Source: an uncultured Oscillospiraceae bacterium (GTDB lineage Bacteria; Bacillota; Clostridia; Oscillospirales; Ruminococcaceae). From it: a stretch of 10,907 bases of DNA. Below the pieces are notes generated by a model. It had not been told where the DNA came from and ran no database searches. It worked only from the letters and a program-made list of their open reading frames with translations. Location: positions 1 to 10,907 of the forward strand of contig URFD01000051.1 of assembly GCA_900547015.1 (NCBI GenBank). Reading direction: 5' to 3'. Shown here one piece after another: positions 1-7,050 of the stretch. Positions within the stretch are counted from its first letter, which is position 1. Every line of letters starts with the position of its first letter. The translations under genes were made by a program, and so were the position numbers.

Positions 1-42
1 TTGTAAAATCGTCTGCTTTTTTTGTGCAAAAAAATCGGGAAA

Positions 43-83
43 TTTTACACAGCTTTAACAAAAAGGAGATTTTAGATTTTACT
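43..83 (+). promoter_or_regulatory. Candidate PHO box region upstream of pstS
   Basis: Two similar 7-mers, TTTTACA (43-49) and TTTAACA (54-60), are separated by 4 bp, giving the 11-bp period of known PHO boxes. PhoB and PhoP response regulators bind such direct repeats. A looser third copy, TTTTACT (77-83), ends 9 bp before a -10-like element. The repeats are seen in the sequence. Assigning them to the regulator encoded at 4405-5085 is inference, supported by the location directly upstream of a pst operon. The third copy is slightly out of phase and may be chance in AT-rich DNA. Confidence 0.55.
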
Positions 84-92
84 CGAAAAATT

Positions 93-98
93 TATACT
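93..98 (+). promoter_or_regulatory. Candidate -10 element of the pstS promoter
   Basis: TATACT at 93-98 differs from the sigma-A -10 consensus at one position. No good -35 hexamer sits 16-18 bp upstream, where the sequence reads TTTTAG. That is expected for an activator-dependent pho promoter in which the PHO box takes over from the -35 element. Transcription would start near 105, leaving a leader of about 60 nt that contains a weak 5-bp hairpin (GCCTC 106-110 with GAGGC 118-122). Confidence 0.45.
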
Positions 99-162
99 GG
101 AGTCAGCCTCAGGAAAAGAGGCAGAAACAATGACAGAATGAAAAATAGAAGGAGATCTTGAT

Positions 163-1032
163 ATGAATTACAAAAAAGTATTTGCAGCAATTTTAGCAGG
201 TGCAATGATGATGAGTATGGCAGCGTGTGGCTCCGGTGCAGGAAGCTCCACCACCAAGGAAGAAGCTCCGGCAGCACAGACCACCACCGAGCTTTCCGGC
301 AGCGTATCGACCAACGGCTCCACTTCGATGGAAAAGGTCATCGGCGTCCTGTCCGAGCAGTTTATGGCAGACCACCCGAATGTTAAGGTCACCTATGACC
401 CAACCGGTTCCGGTACTGGCATCGAGGCAGCCAAGACAGGCTCGACCGACATCGGACTTTCCTCCAGAGCGCTGAAGGAAGAGGAAACAGCAGAGGGCCT
501 GAAGGGCATCACCGTTGCACTGGACGGAATCGCCATCATCGTCAATGCAGATAACCCGGTAGAGGATATGAGCGTAGAACAGATTGCACAGCTCTTCACC
601 GGCGAAGCAAAAGATTGGAGCGCAGTCGGCGGAAATGCCGGAGAGGTTGCTTGCATCGGTCGTGAGGCAGGTTCCGGCACCAGAGACGGCTTCGAAAGCA
701 TTACCAAAACCAAGGATTCCTGTGTGCTCTCTCAGGAGCTGACCTCCACCGGCGCAGTCATCGAAGCAGTCAAGAGCAATCCGAACGCAATCGGCTATGC
801 TTCTCTCTCCGCGGTAGAAGGCAAGGAAGGCATCAAAGCAATCACCGTTGACGGAGTCGTTTGCTCCGAAGCAACCATCCTTGATGGCAGCTATCAGATT
901 CAGAGACCATTCGTTATGGTAACCAACGGCGGGGAACTCAGCGAAGCAGCTCAGGCATTTCTGGACTTTGCAACCTCCGCTGATGCCAAAGACCTCATCA
1001 GCAGCGCAGGAGCAGTTCCGGCTGCAAAATAA
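163..1032 (+). CDS. pstS: Phosphate ABC transporter substrate-binding lipoprotein PstS
   Basis: This is the high-affinity phosphate receptor of the Pst importer, anchored on the outer face of the membrane. The 289-residue product has a lysine-rich N-terminus, a hydrophobic stretch and a lipobox ending MAAC, so Cys22 should be lipidated. The PstS ligand motifs follow: NGSTSM at about 51-56, TGSGTG at 81-86 and REAGSGTRDGFE at 167-178. In the family, the Ser, Thr, Asp and Arg residues of these loops hold phosphate. GGAG at 151-154, 8 nt before the ATG, supports the start. The gene is first in pst-phoU-phoBR, downstream of a candidate PHO box, so phosphate starvation probably induces it. The length is normal for Gram-positive PstS, and its motifs make other binding proteins unlikely. 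Confidence 0.96.
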   Translation: MNYKKVFAAILAGAMMMSMAACGSGAGSSTTKEEAPAAQTTTELSGSVSTNGSTSMEKVIGVLSEQFMADHPNVKVTYDPTGSGTGIEAAKTGSTDIGLSSRALKEEETAEGLKGITVALDGIAIIVNADNPVEDMSVEQIAQLFTGEAKDWSAVGGNAGEVACIGREAGSGTRDGFESITKTKDSCVLSQELTSTGAVIEAVKSNPNAIGYASLSAVEGKEGIKAITVDGVVCSEATILDGSYQIQRPFVMVTNGGELSEAAQAFLDFATSADAKDLISSAGAVPAAK

Positions 1033-1059
1033 GAAAAACGGTTTCCCCTTTCCAATCTG

Positions 1060-1065
1060 AAGGAG
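1060..1065 (+). promoter_or_regulatory. Ribosome binding site that favours the upstream pstC start
   Basis: AAGGAG at 1060-1065 lies 8 nt before the ATG at 1074, an ideal spacing. A second site, GGAAGAG at 1124-1130, lies 6 nt before an in-frame ATG at 1137. The sequence alone does not exclude the shorter form. Confidence 0.6.
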
Positions 1066-1073
1066 AATGATGT

Positions 1074-2045
1074 ATGCAGTATCAAAAAGCAGTGAATCTT
1101 CCTTATACCAAACAGGACGAACAGGAAGAGATCAAGATGAACCAGCTCAGGCACGGCTCAAAAAAGAAAGGCGCACGGGAGGCTTTGGAGATGGTGATGC
1201 ACGCCATCTTCCTTCTATGCGGAACGGTAGCGGTGGCATTCGTCCTGTTGATCAGTGTCTATCTGATTCTCTCGGGTCTGCCGGCAATTCGGGAAATCGG
1301 CCTTGTGGATTTTCTGTTTGGACAGACCTGGGCGCCGACCAATCAAACAAATCCGGCTTACGGAATCCTCCCGTTCATTCTAACCTCGATTTATGGTACG
1401 GCAGGAGCGGTGCTCATCGGAGTGCCGGTCGGCTTGATGACTGCGGTTTTCCTTTCCAAATCGGCTCCGCCCAAGCTGGCTGCGGTCATCCACACCGCAG
1501 TCGAGCTGCTGGCAGGAATCCCTTCGGTCGTCTATGGTCTGGTTGGCATGATTGTGCTGGTTCCGGCCATCCGCAATCTGTTCCAGCTTTCCTCGGGAGC
1601 CTCCCTGCTGGCGGCGATCATTGTGCTGGCAATCATGATTCTGCCATCCATCATCAATGTTTCTGAGAACGCGCTCAATGCGGTTCCGAAGGAGTACGAA
1701 GAAGCCTCTCTTGCGCTGGGTGCGACCAAAATCGAAACCATCTTCAAGGTCAGCATCCCGGCAGCAAGAAGCGGAATCGCAACGGCAATCGTGCTGGGCG
1801 TGGGCAGAGCGATTGGAGAGGCAATGGCAATTATCATGGTATCGGGAAACGTAGCAAATATGCCGGGCTTGTTCACCTCGGTGCGCTTCCTGACCACAGC
1901 GATTGCCTCGGAAATGTCCTATGCGGCGGTAGGCTCGCTCCAGCGTCAGGCATTGTTTTCCATCGGTCTGGTGCTGTTCCTGTTCATCATGCTGATTAAC
2001 GTGATACTGAATGTCTTAATCAAAAACAAGAAGGAAGGGGCTTAA
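1074..2045 (+). CDS. pstC: Phosphate ABC transporter permease PstC
   Basis: One of the two membrane subunits that form the phosphate channel with PstA and are driven by PstB. From the ATG at 1074 it is 323 residues with about six membrane segments (near 39-67, 99-127, 142-164, 176-197, 233-255 and 296-316). Family features visible are LLAGIPSVVYGLVG at 145-158 and the EAA-type coupling loop at about 209-229, where the permease docks on the ATPase, followed by GVGRAIGEAMA. The first 21 residues are hydrophilic and would be absent if translation began at the ATG at 1137; both starts have usable ribosome sites. It starts 41 nt after pstS and ends 3 nt before pstA, consistent with one operon. The extracytoplasmic loop between segments 1 and 2 is typical of PstC rather than PstA. 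Confidence 0.95.
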   Translation: MQYQKAVNLPYTKQDEQEEIKMNQLRHGSKKKGAREALEMVMHAIFLLCGTVAVAFVLLISVYLILSGLPAIREIGLVDFLFGQTWAPTNQTNPAYGILPFILTSIYGTAGAVLIGVPVGLMTAVFLSKSAPPKLAAVIHTAVELLAGIPSVVYGLVGMIVLVPAIRNLFQLSSGASLLAAIIVLAIMILPSIINVSENALNAVPKEYEEASLALGATKIETIFKVSIPAARSGIATAIVLGVGRAIGEAMAIIMVSGNVANMPGLFTSVRFLTTAIASEMSYAAVGSLQRQALFSIGLVLFLFIMLINVILNVLIKNKKEGA

Positions 2046-2048
2046 TCA

Positions 2049-2897
2049 ATGAAAGAACTTGCACCCCGGCGCAAGCTGTACGACCGTGTGCTCAAAGGGC
2101 TGATGTACCTGTGTACCGGCTTTACCTGTGCGCTGCTTGTGTTCCTGATTGGATATATTTTCTACCGCGGGCTCGGCACAATCAACTGGAAGCTGTTGAG
2201 CAGCCAGACCAGCTACCTCACCGATACCATCGGAATCCTCCCGAACATCCTGAACACCCTGTACATCATCTTCTTGGCATTGATGATCGTCCTCCCGCTG
2301 GGTGTGGGCGCAGCGATTTATCTGACTGAGTATGCCTCCAACCGAAAAATCGTGGCAGCCATCGAGTTTGCAACCGAGATTCTGACCGGAATCCCATCCA
2401 TCATCTTCGGTCTGGTTGGAATGTTGTTCTTCATCCAGCTGATGGGGCTCAAGCAGGGCATCTTAGCAGGCGGTCTGACGCTGGTTGTGATGATTCTGCC
2501 GACGATTGTGAGGACAACGCAGGAAAGCCTGAAAACCGTTCCGCAGTCCTACCGAGAGGGTGCGCTGGGTCTGGGTGCCGGAAAATGGCACATGATTCGC
2601 ACAGTGGTTCTTCCCAACGCGGTGGACGGCATCGTGACAGGATGTATCCTGTCGGTCGGACGCATCGTGGGTGAGTCGGCAGCCCTGCTCTTTACCGCAG
2701 GGTTTGGATTGGTGCTCAACAGCTTTGCAGAGTCGCTGCAATCCTCCTCCGCAACGCTGACGGTGGCACTGTATGTTTATGCAAACGAGCGCGGTGAAAC
2801 CGCCGTTGCGTTTGCAATTGCCAGCATCCTGATGGTGCTGACCTTCTTAATCAATCTGGCAGCCAATGTGACCGGCAAACGCCTGAAAAAGCAGTAA
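2049..2897 (+). CDS. pstA: Phosphate ABC transporter permease PstA
   Basis: Second channel-forming permease of the Pst importer, 282 residues with about six membrane segments. The PstA/PstC signatures are present: EILTGIPSIIFGLVG at 110-124, the EAA-type ATPase-docking loop at about 169-189 (REGALGLGAGKW onwards), then SVGRIVGESAALLFTAG. The ATG follows the pstC stop by only 3 nt. Its ribosome site, GGAAGGGG at 2033-2040 with 8-nt spacing, lies inside the end of pstC, indicating translational coupling. Its place between pstC and pstB and the repeated 'GIPSIIFGLVG' motif make the assignment secure. A 55-nt gap with no evident promoter or terminator separates it from pstB. Confidence 0.95.
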   Translation: MKELAPRRKLYDRVLKGLMYLCTGFTCALLVFLIGYIFYRGLGTINWKLLSSQTSYLTDTIGILPNILNTLYIIFLALMIVLPLGVGAAIYLTEYASNRKIVAAIEFATEILTGIPSIIFGLVGMLFFIQLMGLKQGILAGGLTLVVMILPTIVRTTQESLKTVPQSYREGALGLGAGKWHMIRTVVLPNAVDGIVTGCILSVGRIVGESAALLFTAGFGLVLNSFAESLQSSSATLTVALYVYANERGETAVAFAIASILMVLTFLINLAANVTGKRLKKQ

Positions 2898-2952
2898 GAC
2901 AAACGAGCTGCGGCCAAACAAGCTAATTTTACGAGAAAGGCATGGTTTCATA

Positions 2953-3708
2953 ATGTCGACAATTCTATCTGTTCAGGGGCTGAACCTCTGGTATGGCGCA
3001 AATCAGGCGCTGTTCGATGTCAGCATGGAGATTCCCGAGCATCAAATCACCGCATTTATCGGGCCGTCCGGCTGCGGAAAATCAACCTTCCTGAAAACTC
3101 TCAACCGTATGAACGACCTGGTGGACGGAGTCAAGATCAGCGGAAAGGTTCTGTATGAAGGACAGGATATTTATGCACCGCAGGTCGATACCACTTGGCT
3201 GAGAAAAGAGATTGGCATGGTGTTCCAAAAGCCAAATCCCTTTCCGATGTCAATCTTCGACAACATCTCCTACGGCCCCAAGCTTCAGGGCATCCGCTCG
3301 AAAGCAAAGCTGGACGAAATCGTGGAGCGTTCGCTCAGAGGCGCAGCGATTTGGGATGAGGTCAAAGACCGACTGAACAAAAGCGCCCTCGGACTTTCCG
3401 GTGGCCAGCAGCAGAGATTGTGCATCGCCCGTGCGCTGGCAGTAGAGCCAAAGGTTCTGCTGATGGATGAGCCGACCAGTGCGCTGGACCCGATTTCCAC
3501 CTCGAAAATCGAGGAACTGGCATCCGAGCTAAAAAGGGACTATACCATTATCATGGTAACCCACAATATGCAGCAGGCAGCGAGAATCTCGGACAAAACC
3601 GCCTTCTTCCTGCTGGGCAAGATGATTGAGTACGGCGACACGGAACAGATTTTCTCGATGCCGAAGGACAAACGCACCGAAGATTACATTACAGGAAGGT
3701 TTGGTTAA
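2953..3708 (+). CDS. pstB: Phosphate ABC transporter ATP-binding protein PstB
   Basis: Cytoplasmic ATPase that energises phosphate import through PstC/PstA. All ABC motifs are intact in 251 residues: Walker A GPSGCGKST (37-45), Q-loop VFQKPNPFP (90-98), signature LSGGQ (148-152), Walker B VLLMDEP (168-174) and H-loop His204. The KPNPFPMSI stretch after the Q-loop and the NRMNDL segment after Walker A are characteristic of PstB among ABC ATPases. The start is less clean than for its neighbours: GAGAAAGG (2933-2940) lies 12 nt upstream, and a three-codon reading frame (ATG GTT TCA TAA, 2942-2953) shares its last A with the pstB ATG as TAATG. phoU begins 5 nt after the stop. Confidence 0.97.
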   Translation: MSTILSVQGLNLWYGANQALFDVSMEIPEHQITAFIGPSGCGKSTFLKTLNRMNDLVDGVKISGKVLYEGQDIYAPQVDTTWLRKEIGMVFQKPNPFPMSIFDNISYGPKLQGIRSKAKLDEIVERSLRGAAIWDEVKDRLNKSALGLSGGQQQRLCIARALAVEPKVLLMDEPTSALDPISTSKIEELASELKRDYTIIMVTHNMQQAARISDKTAFFLLGKMIEYGDTEQIFSMPKDKRTEDYITGRFG

Positions 3709-3713
3709 AGGAT

Positions 3714-4379
3714 ATGAGAACAAGATTTGATGAGCAACTGCGCCAGCTGAAGATCGAGCTGATTCGGATGGGAAGCCTGTGCGAGGAGGCAATCTCGATT
3801 TCCGCCAAGGTGTTGGAGGGGGACAGCAAGGCCCCGGTGGAGCGGGTGTTTTCTCTGGAGCATGAAATTGACCAGCTGGAACACGACATCGAGACACGCT
3901 GTATGCGGATGCTGCTCCAGCAGCAGCCGGTGGCAAAGGACCTGCGCGTGATCTCTGCCGCCCTCAAGATGATTTCCGATATGGAGCGAATCGGCGACCA
4001 GGCAGCGGATATTGCAGAATTAACCGGGTATGTAGCGGACACCATCCAGCAACAGAACCGCCTGCACATCACCAAGATGGCAAGAGCGGCTGTCGGGATG
4101 GTCACAGAGAGCATCGAAGCCTTTGTTCAGGGAGACCTTCAGTTGGTTCAGAAGGTCATTCGGGACGATGATGCGGTCGATGAGCTGTTCCTCCGAGTTC
4201 GGCAGGAGCTGGTTCAGGCGCTGAAGGACGAATCCGGCAAGCCAAACGCCATTCTGGACCTGCTGATGATTGCCAAGTATTTCGAGCGAATCGGCGACCA
4301 TGCCGTTAATGTCGCGGAGTGGGTGGAATATTCCATCACCGGAGTACACAAAAGTAGTGAACATCATCAGGAATCGTGA
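3714..4379 (+). CDS. phoU: Phosphate transport/signalling regulator PhoU
   Basis: PhoU couples the Pst transporter to the phosphate-sensing kinase and keeps the regulon off when phosphate is plentiful. The 221-residue protein is predicted all-helical and shows the two tandem PhoU repeats. Each carries the metal-binding signature, ERIGDQAADIAE at 91-102 and ERIGDHAVNVAE at 191-202, exactly 100 residues apart. No membrane segment is seen, so it should be cytoplasmic and membrane-associated through its partners. Its ATG is 5 nt after the pstB stop; AAAGGA (3707-3712) is very close to it, and AGGAAGG (3693-3699) is an alternative site at 14 nt. The stop codon TGA forms part of a candidate promoter for the next gene. 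Confidence 0.96.
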   Translation: MRTRFDEQLRQLKIELIRMGSLCEEAISISAKVLEGDSKAPVERVFSLEHEIDQLEHDIETRCMRMLLQQQPVAKDLRVISAALKMISDMERIGDQAADIAELTGYVADTIQQQNRLHITKMARAAVGMVTESIEAFVQGDLQLVQKVIRDDDAVDELFLRVRQELVQALKDESGKPNAILDLLMIAKYFERIGDHAVNVAEWVEYSITGVHKSSEHHQES

Positions 4380-4385
4380 TATAAT
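4377..4385 (+). promoter_or_regulatory. Candidate extended -10 promoter for the two-component genes
   Basis: TGATATAAT at 4377-4385 is a perfect extended -10 (TGn-TATAAT), with the TGA being the phoU stop codon. The -35 region is poor (TGAACA at 4358-4363 with 16-bp spacing, or GTGAAC at 4357-4362 with 17 bp), which an extended -10 can tolerate. Initiation near 4392 would leave only about 12 nt before the ATG at 4405 and put the Shine-Dalgarno at the 5' end. The promoter is therefore plausible but unproven, and may be a chance match. Confidence 0.4.
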
Positions 4386-4391
4386 GGCCCT

Positions 4392-4397
4392 GAGGTG
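4392..4397 (+). promoter_or_regulatory. Ribosome binding site that decides the response-regulator start
   Basis: GAGGTG at 4392-4397 is 7 nt before the ATG at 4405. An in-frame TTG at 4399 would have only 1 nt of spacing, so the ATG is preferred. It also gives the usual short N-terminus (MIYVLEDDE) of this family. Confidence 0.75.
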
Positions 4398-4404
4398 ATT
4401 GACC

Positions 4405-5085
4405 ATGATTTATGTACTGGAAGATGACGAAAACATTCGTGAACTAATCATTTATACATTGAACGGACAGAATATGCAGGCGCGGGGCTTTGGACTGCCC
4501 AGCGAGTTTTGGAAAGCGATTCAGGAAAAGACGCCCTCTCTGGTACTGCTGGATATTATGCTGCCGGAGGAGGACGGCTTTTCCATTTTGCAAAAGCTGC
4601 GGGCGGCTCCGGCAACCAGACGCCTGCCGGTCATCATGCTGACGGCAAAGGGCAGTGAGTACGACATTGTCCGCGGGCTGGATAACGGCGCAGACGACTA
4701 TATCCCCAAGCCGTTCCGCATGATGGAGCTGCTTTCCCGGATTCGGGCCCTGCTGCGCCGCAGTGGTGCAGAAAACGAGAAGCAGGAGGAGTACACGGTT
4801 GGCAACCTGTATGTCAATCCCTTGCGCCATATCGTGCGGGTGGACGGCAAAGAGGTGGTGCTGACCCTCAAGGAGTTTGAGCTGATCAGCCTGCTGATTT
4901 CCCGTCAGGGAATCGTCTTTACCCGCGCACAGCTGCTCGACGAAATCTGGGGCTATGGGTTTGACGGGGAGAGCCGGACGGTGGATGTCCACATCCGAAC
5001 CCTTCGCCAAAAGCTGGGCTCGGCAGGAAACTACATTGAAACGGTGCGAGGCATCGGGTATAAGATTGGCGGAGAACGCGGATGA
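4405..5085 (+). CDS. phoB: OmpR/PhoB-family response regulator, probable phosphate regulator
   Basis: DNA-binding half of the phosphate two-component system, 226 residues. The receiver domain (about 1-115) has the acidic pocket at Asp7/Asp8, phospho-acceptor Asp50 in LVLLDIMLP, Thr80 and Lys102 in YIPKPF. A winged-helix output domain (about 130-223) follows, with LTLKEFELISLL and the recognition-helix/wing signature SRTVDVHIRTLRQKL, ending in the ETVRGIGYKI motif of OmpR-type regulators. It overlaps the kinase gene by ATGA (5082-5085), indicating coupled translation. Position between phoU and a PhoR-type kinase supports a phosphate role; the gene is called phoB or phoP in different lineages. 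The likely target seen here is the 11-bp repeat upstream of pstS. Confidence 0.93.
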   Translation: MIYVLEDDENIRELIIYTLNGQNMQARGFGLPSEFWKAIQEKTPSLVLLDIMLPEEDGFSILQKLRAAPATRRLPVIMLTAKGSEYDIVRGLDNGADDYIPKPFRMMELLSRIRALLRRSGAENEKQEEYTVGNLYVNPLRHIVRVDGKEVVLTLKEFELISLLISRQGIVFTRAQLLDEIWGYGFDGESRTVDVHIRTLRQKLGSAGNYIETVRGIGYKIGGERG

Positions 5086-6773
5086 CCAAACGAATTTTTC
5101 GGGCAATCATGAGTGTTTCCCTGCTGGTTTGTCTGGCAGGAATGGCGACCGTCTTTGGTGTGCTGTATCGGTACTTTGACAGCCAGCTTTCGGAAGAGGT
5201 CAAAAATGAAGCGGAATATTTGGCGGCAGCGGTGGAAAGCTACGGGCTGGATGTTTTGCAGGACCTGCCGGAGAGCGCAGAACGGGTCACGCTGGTTGCA
5301 TCGGACGGGACGGTTTTGTTTGACAATTACTTTGACGCCGCGGCGATGGGCAGCCATGCCGACCGAGAGGAGATTCAGGGGGCGCTTCAATCCGGAGCGG
5401 CACAGACCTTGCGCCGTTCCGATACCTACCGCAAGCAGATGGTCTACTACGCCATTCGGCTAAACAGCGGAAATGTCCTGCGAATCTCCACAACCTGTTA
5501 TACGGCAGCGGCGGTGCTCACCAGCATGATTCAGCCGTTTTTGTGGATTGCCTTTGCGATCCTGATGCTTTCCGGTCTGCTGGCGGCACAGGTTTCCCAC
5601 AAAATCGTCGAGCCGCTGAACCAGCTCGATTTGGAGCAGCCGGAGGATAACGAGTCCTATGTCGAGATTGCCCCGCTGCTGACCAAAATCAGCTGGCAGA
5701 AAAAGACCATTCAGGAGCAGCTGGAGCAGGCCAAAAAGCAACAGGAGGAGTTTGCTCAGATTACAGAAAATATGCAGGAGGGACTGCTGCTCCTCGATTA
5801 TCGGGGCGATATCCTGTCCAGCAACCGCAGCGCCATGCGGATTTTGGGTATCTCGCCGACGGCAAAGCTGTTTGAAGGCAGCCAACGGCAGAATGTGATT
5901 GCGCTCAACCGCAGCGAATCCTTCTGCAAGGCGGTGGACCGGGTGCTGGCAGGAGAGCATCAGGAGCTGATTTTGGAGCTGGACGGAGGCTACTGCCAGA
6001 TGACCGGCAACCCGGTTCTCCACGATGGAAAGGTGGAGGGCGGAGTACTGCTCTTTGTCGATGTGACCCAGCAGTATCAGAACGAAAAGCTGCGCCGCGA
6101 ATTTACCGCCAATGTTTCGCACGAGCTGAAAACGCCGCTGACCTCCATATCGGGCTTTGCAGAGATTATGAAGGACGGATTGGTTCGTCCGGAGGATGTT
6201 CCGCAGTTTGCCGGGAAAATCTTTTCGGAGTCACAGCGCCTGATTACCCTGGTGGGGGACATCATCAAGATTTCCCAGCTGGACGAGGATATGCTGCCAT
6301 ATGAAAAGGAGCCGGTGGATTTATACGAGCTTTCCGAGGAAATCGTAAGCCGGCTTCAGGAGCGTGCTGACCAAAAGGGAATTACCATGACGCTCAGCGG
6401 ACAGCCGACACAGGTCATGACGGTGCGCAAGATTGCCGACGAGGTGATTTACAACCTCTGCGACAATGCCATCAAGTACAATCAGCCGCAGGGAAGGGTG
6501 GAGATTTCGGTGGAGGCGGGAGCGGAGCAAGTTCGGCTGTCGGTGCGCGACACCGGCATCGGAATTTCTCCGGCAGACCAGAGGCGCGTCTTTGAGCGGT
6601 TCTATCGGGTGGACAAGAGCCATTCCAGACAGATTGGCGGAACAGGGCTGGGTCTTTCCATCGTGAAGCACGGAGCGGCCTATCTGGGTGTAAAGGTTGA
6701 GCTGGAAAGCACACCGGGCCAGGGCAGCTGTTTTTCCCTGATATGGGCACAGCCAAAGGAAACGATTCGCTGA
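5082..6773 (+). CDS. phoR: PhoR-type sensor histidine kinase
   Basis: Membrane kinase that phosphorylates the adjacent regulator. The 563 residues read as: TM1 about 7-30, an extracytoplasmic region about 31-143, TM2 about 146-170, a short degenerate HAMP-like and coiled-coil linker to about 225, a PAS domain from about 226 (ITENMQEGLLLLDYRGDIL), a HisKA domain with H-box FTANVSHELKTPL (341-353) and phosphorylated His347, then an ATPase domain with N-box NLCDNAIKYN (Asn462), G1 DTGIG (490-494), F-box FERFYR and G2 GTGLGL (520-525). Catalytic motifs are all intact. This order is standard for Gram-positive PhoR. In the known Pst-PhoU scheme the transporter reports phosphate status to the kinase, so the outer domain need not bind phosphate itself. 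No terminator follows before the next promoter. Confidence 0.93.
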   Translation: MTKRIFRAIMSVSLLVCLAGMATVFGVLYRYFDSQLSEEVKNEAEYLAAAVESYGLDVLQDLPESAERVTLVASDGTVLFDNYFDAAAMGSHADREEIQGALQSGAAQTLRRSDTYRKQMVYYAIRLNSGNVLRISTTCYTAAAVLTSMIQPFLWIAFAILMLSGLLAAQVSHKIVEPLNQLDLEQPEDNESYVEIAPLLTKISWQKKTIQEQLEQAKKQQEEFAQITENMQEGLLLLDYRGDILSSNRSAMRILGISPTAKLFEGSQRQNVIALNRSESFCKAVDRVLAGEHQELILELDGGYCQMTGNPVLHDGKVEGGVLLFVDVTQQYQNEKLRREFTANVSHELKTPLTSISGFAEIMKDGLVRPEDVPQFAGKIFSESQRLITLVGDIIKISQLDEDMLPYEKEPVDLYELSEEIVSRLQERADQKGITMTLSGQPTQVMTVRKIADEVIYNLCDNAIKYNQPQGRVEISVEAGAEQVRLSVRDTGIGISPADQRRVFERFYRVDKSHSRQIGGTGLGLSIVKHGAAYLGVKVELESTPGQGSCFSLIWAQPKETIR

Positions 6774-6805
6774 CAAACGGATTTGCAGGAACTTTAGTTT
6801 GGGGC

Positions 6806-6834
6806 TTGAAAGTAGCAGAAAGATATGCTATAAT
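6806..6834 (+). promoter_or_regulatory. Strong sigma-A-type promoter of the SCIFF peptide gene
   Basis: TTGAAA (6806-6811) and TATAAT (6829-6834) are separated by exactly 17 bp, and TGC (6826-6828) completes an extended -10. This is close to the ideal housekeeping promoter. Transcription would start near 6841, giving a leader of about 40 nt before the peptide ATG. It is the best-formed promoter in the window, so the peptide is probably expressed strongly and independently of the pho genes. Confidence 0.82.
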
Positions 6835-6880
6835 GTGATAACAGGAAATGATACTTTACTTTGGAAAGGAATGTTGTTAC

Positions 6881-7024
6881 ATGAAACACGTTAAAACTTT
6901 AAATAAGGCAAACCTGAAAGAGACTGCTGCTAAGGGCGGCTGCGGTGAGTGCCAGGCTTCCTGCCAGTCTGCTTGCAAAACTTCCTGTACCGTTGCTAAC
7001 CAGAAATGCGAGCACGCAAAATAA
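6881..7024 (+). CDS. SCIFF six-cysteine ranthipeptide precursor
   Basis: A 47-residue peptide matching the SCIFF (six cysteines in forty-five residues) family, the ribosomally made substrate of the radical SAM enzyme encoded next door. It begins MKHVKTLNKANLK, the conserved leader of the family. Six cysteines sit at 21, 24, 28, 32, 36 and 43 in a Gly/Ala/Ser/Thr-rich core ending CTVANQKCEHAK. In the characterised homologue CteA of Clostridium thermocellum, the maturase CteB links a cysteine to a threonine through a thioether; from memory this is Cys32 to Thr37, and this peptide also has Cys32 and Thr37. GGAAAGGA (6863-6870) lies 10 nt before the ATG. The cysteines could suggest a metal-binding peptide, but leader, length and neighbour make SCIFF far more likely. 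No export gene is recognised nearby. Confidence 0.93.
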   Translation: MKHVKTLNKANLKETAAKGGCGECQASCQSACKTSCTVANQKCEHAK

Positions 7025-7050
7025 CCTTATTCGTTCGATAGGGTTTCACT

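Noticed and set aside
1067..1666. A 199-codon plus-strand frame overlapping pstC
   Set aside because: It is an out-of-frame shadow. Its product is Gly/Ser/His/Cys-rich without domain features, whereas the other frame gives an intact PstC.
4444..5106. A 220-codon minus-strand frame across the response regulator
   Set aside because: It is antisense to an intact receiver plus winged-helix protein and has no ribosome site or domain signature of its own.
5250..5700. An apparently shortened HAMP region in the PhoR-type kinase as a sign of truncation or fusion
   Set aside because: The frame is intact with both membrane segments, and from general knowledge Clostridial PhoR kinases often have a degenerate, short linker here.
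6881..7024. Metallothionein or small ferredoxin as an alternative for the six-cysteine peptide
   Set aside because: The leader MKHVKTLN, the cysteine spacing and the adjacent SPASM maturase fit SCIFF much better.
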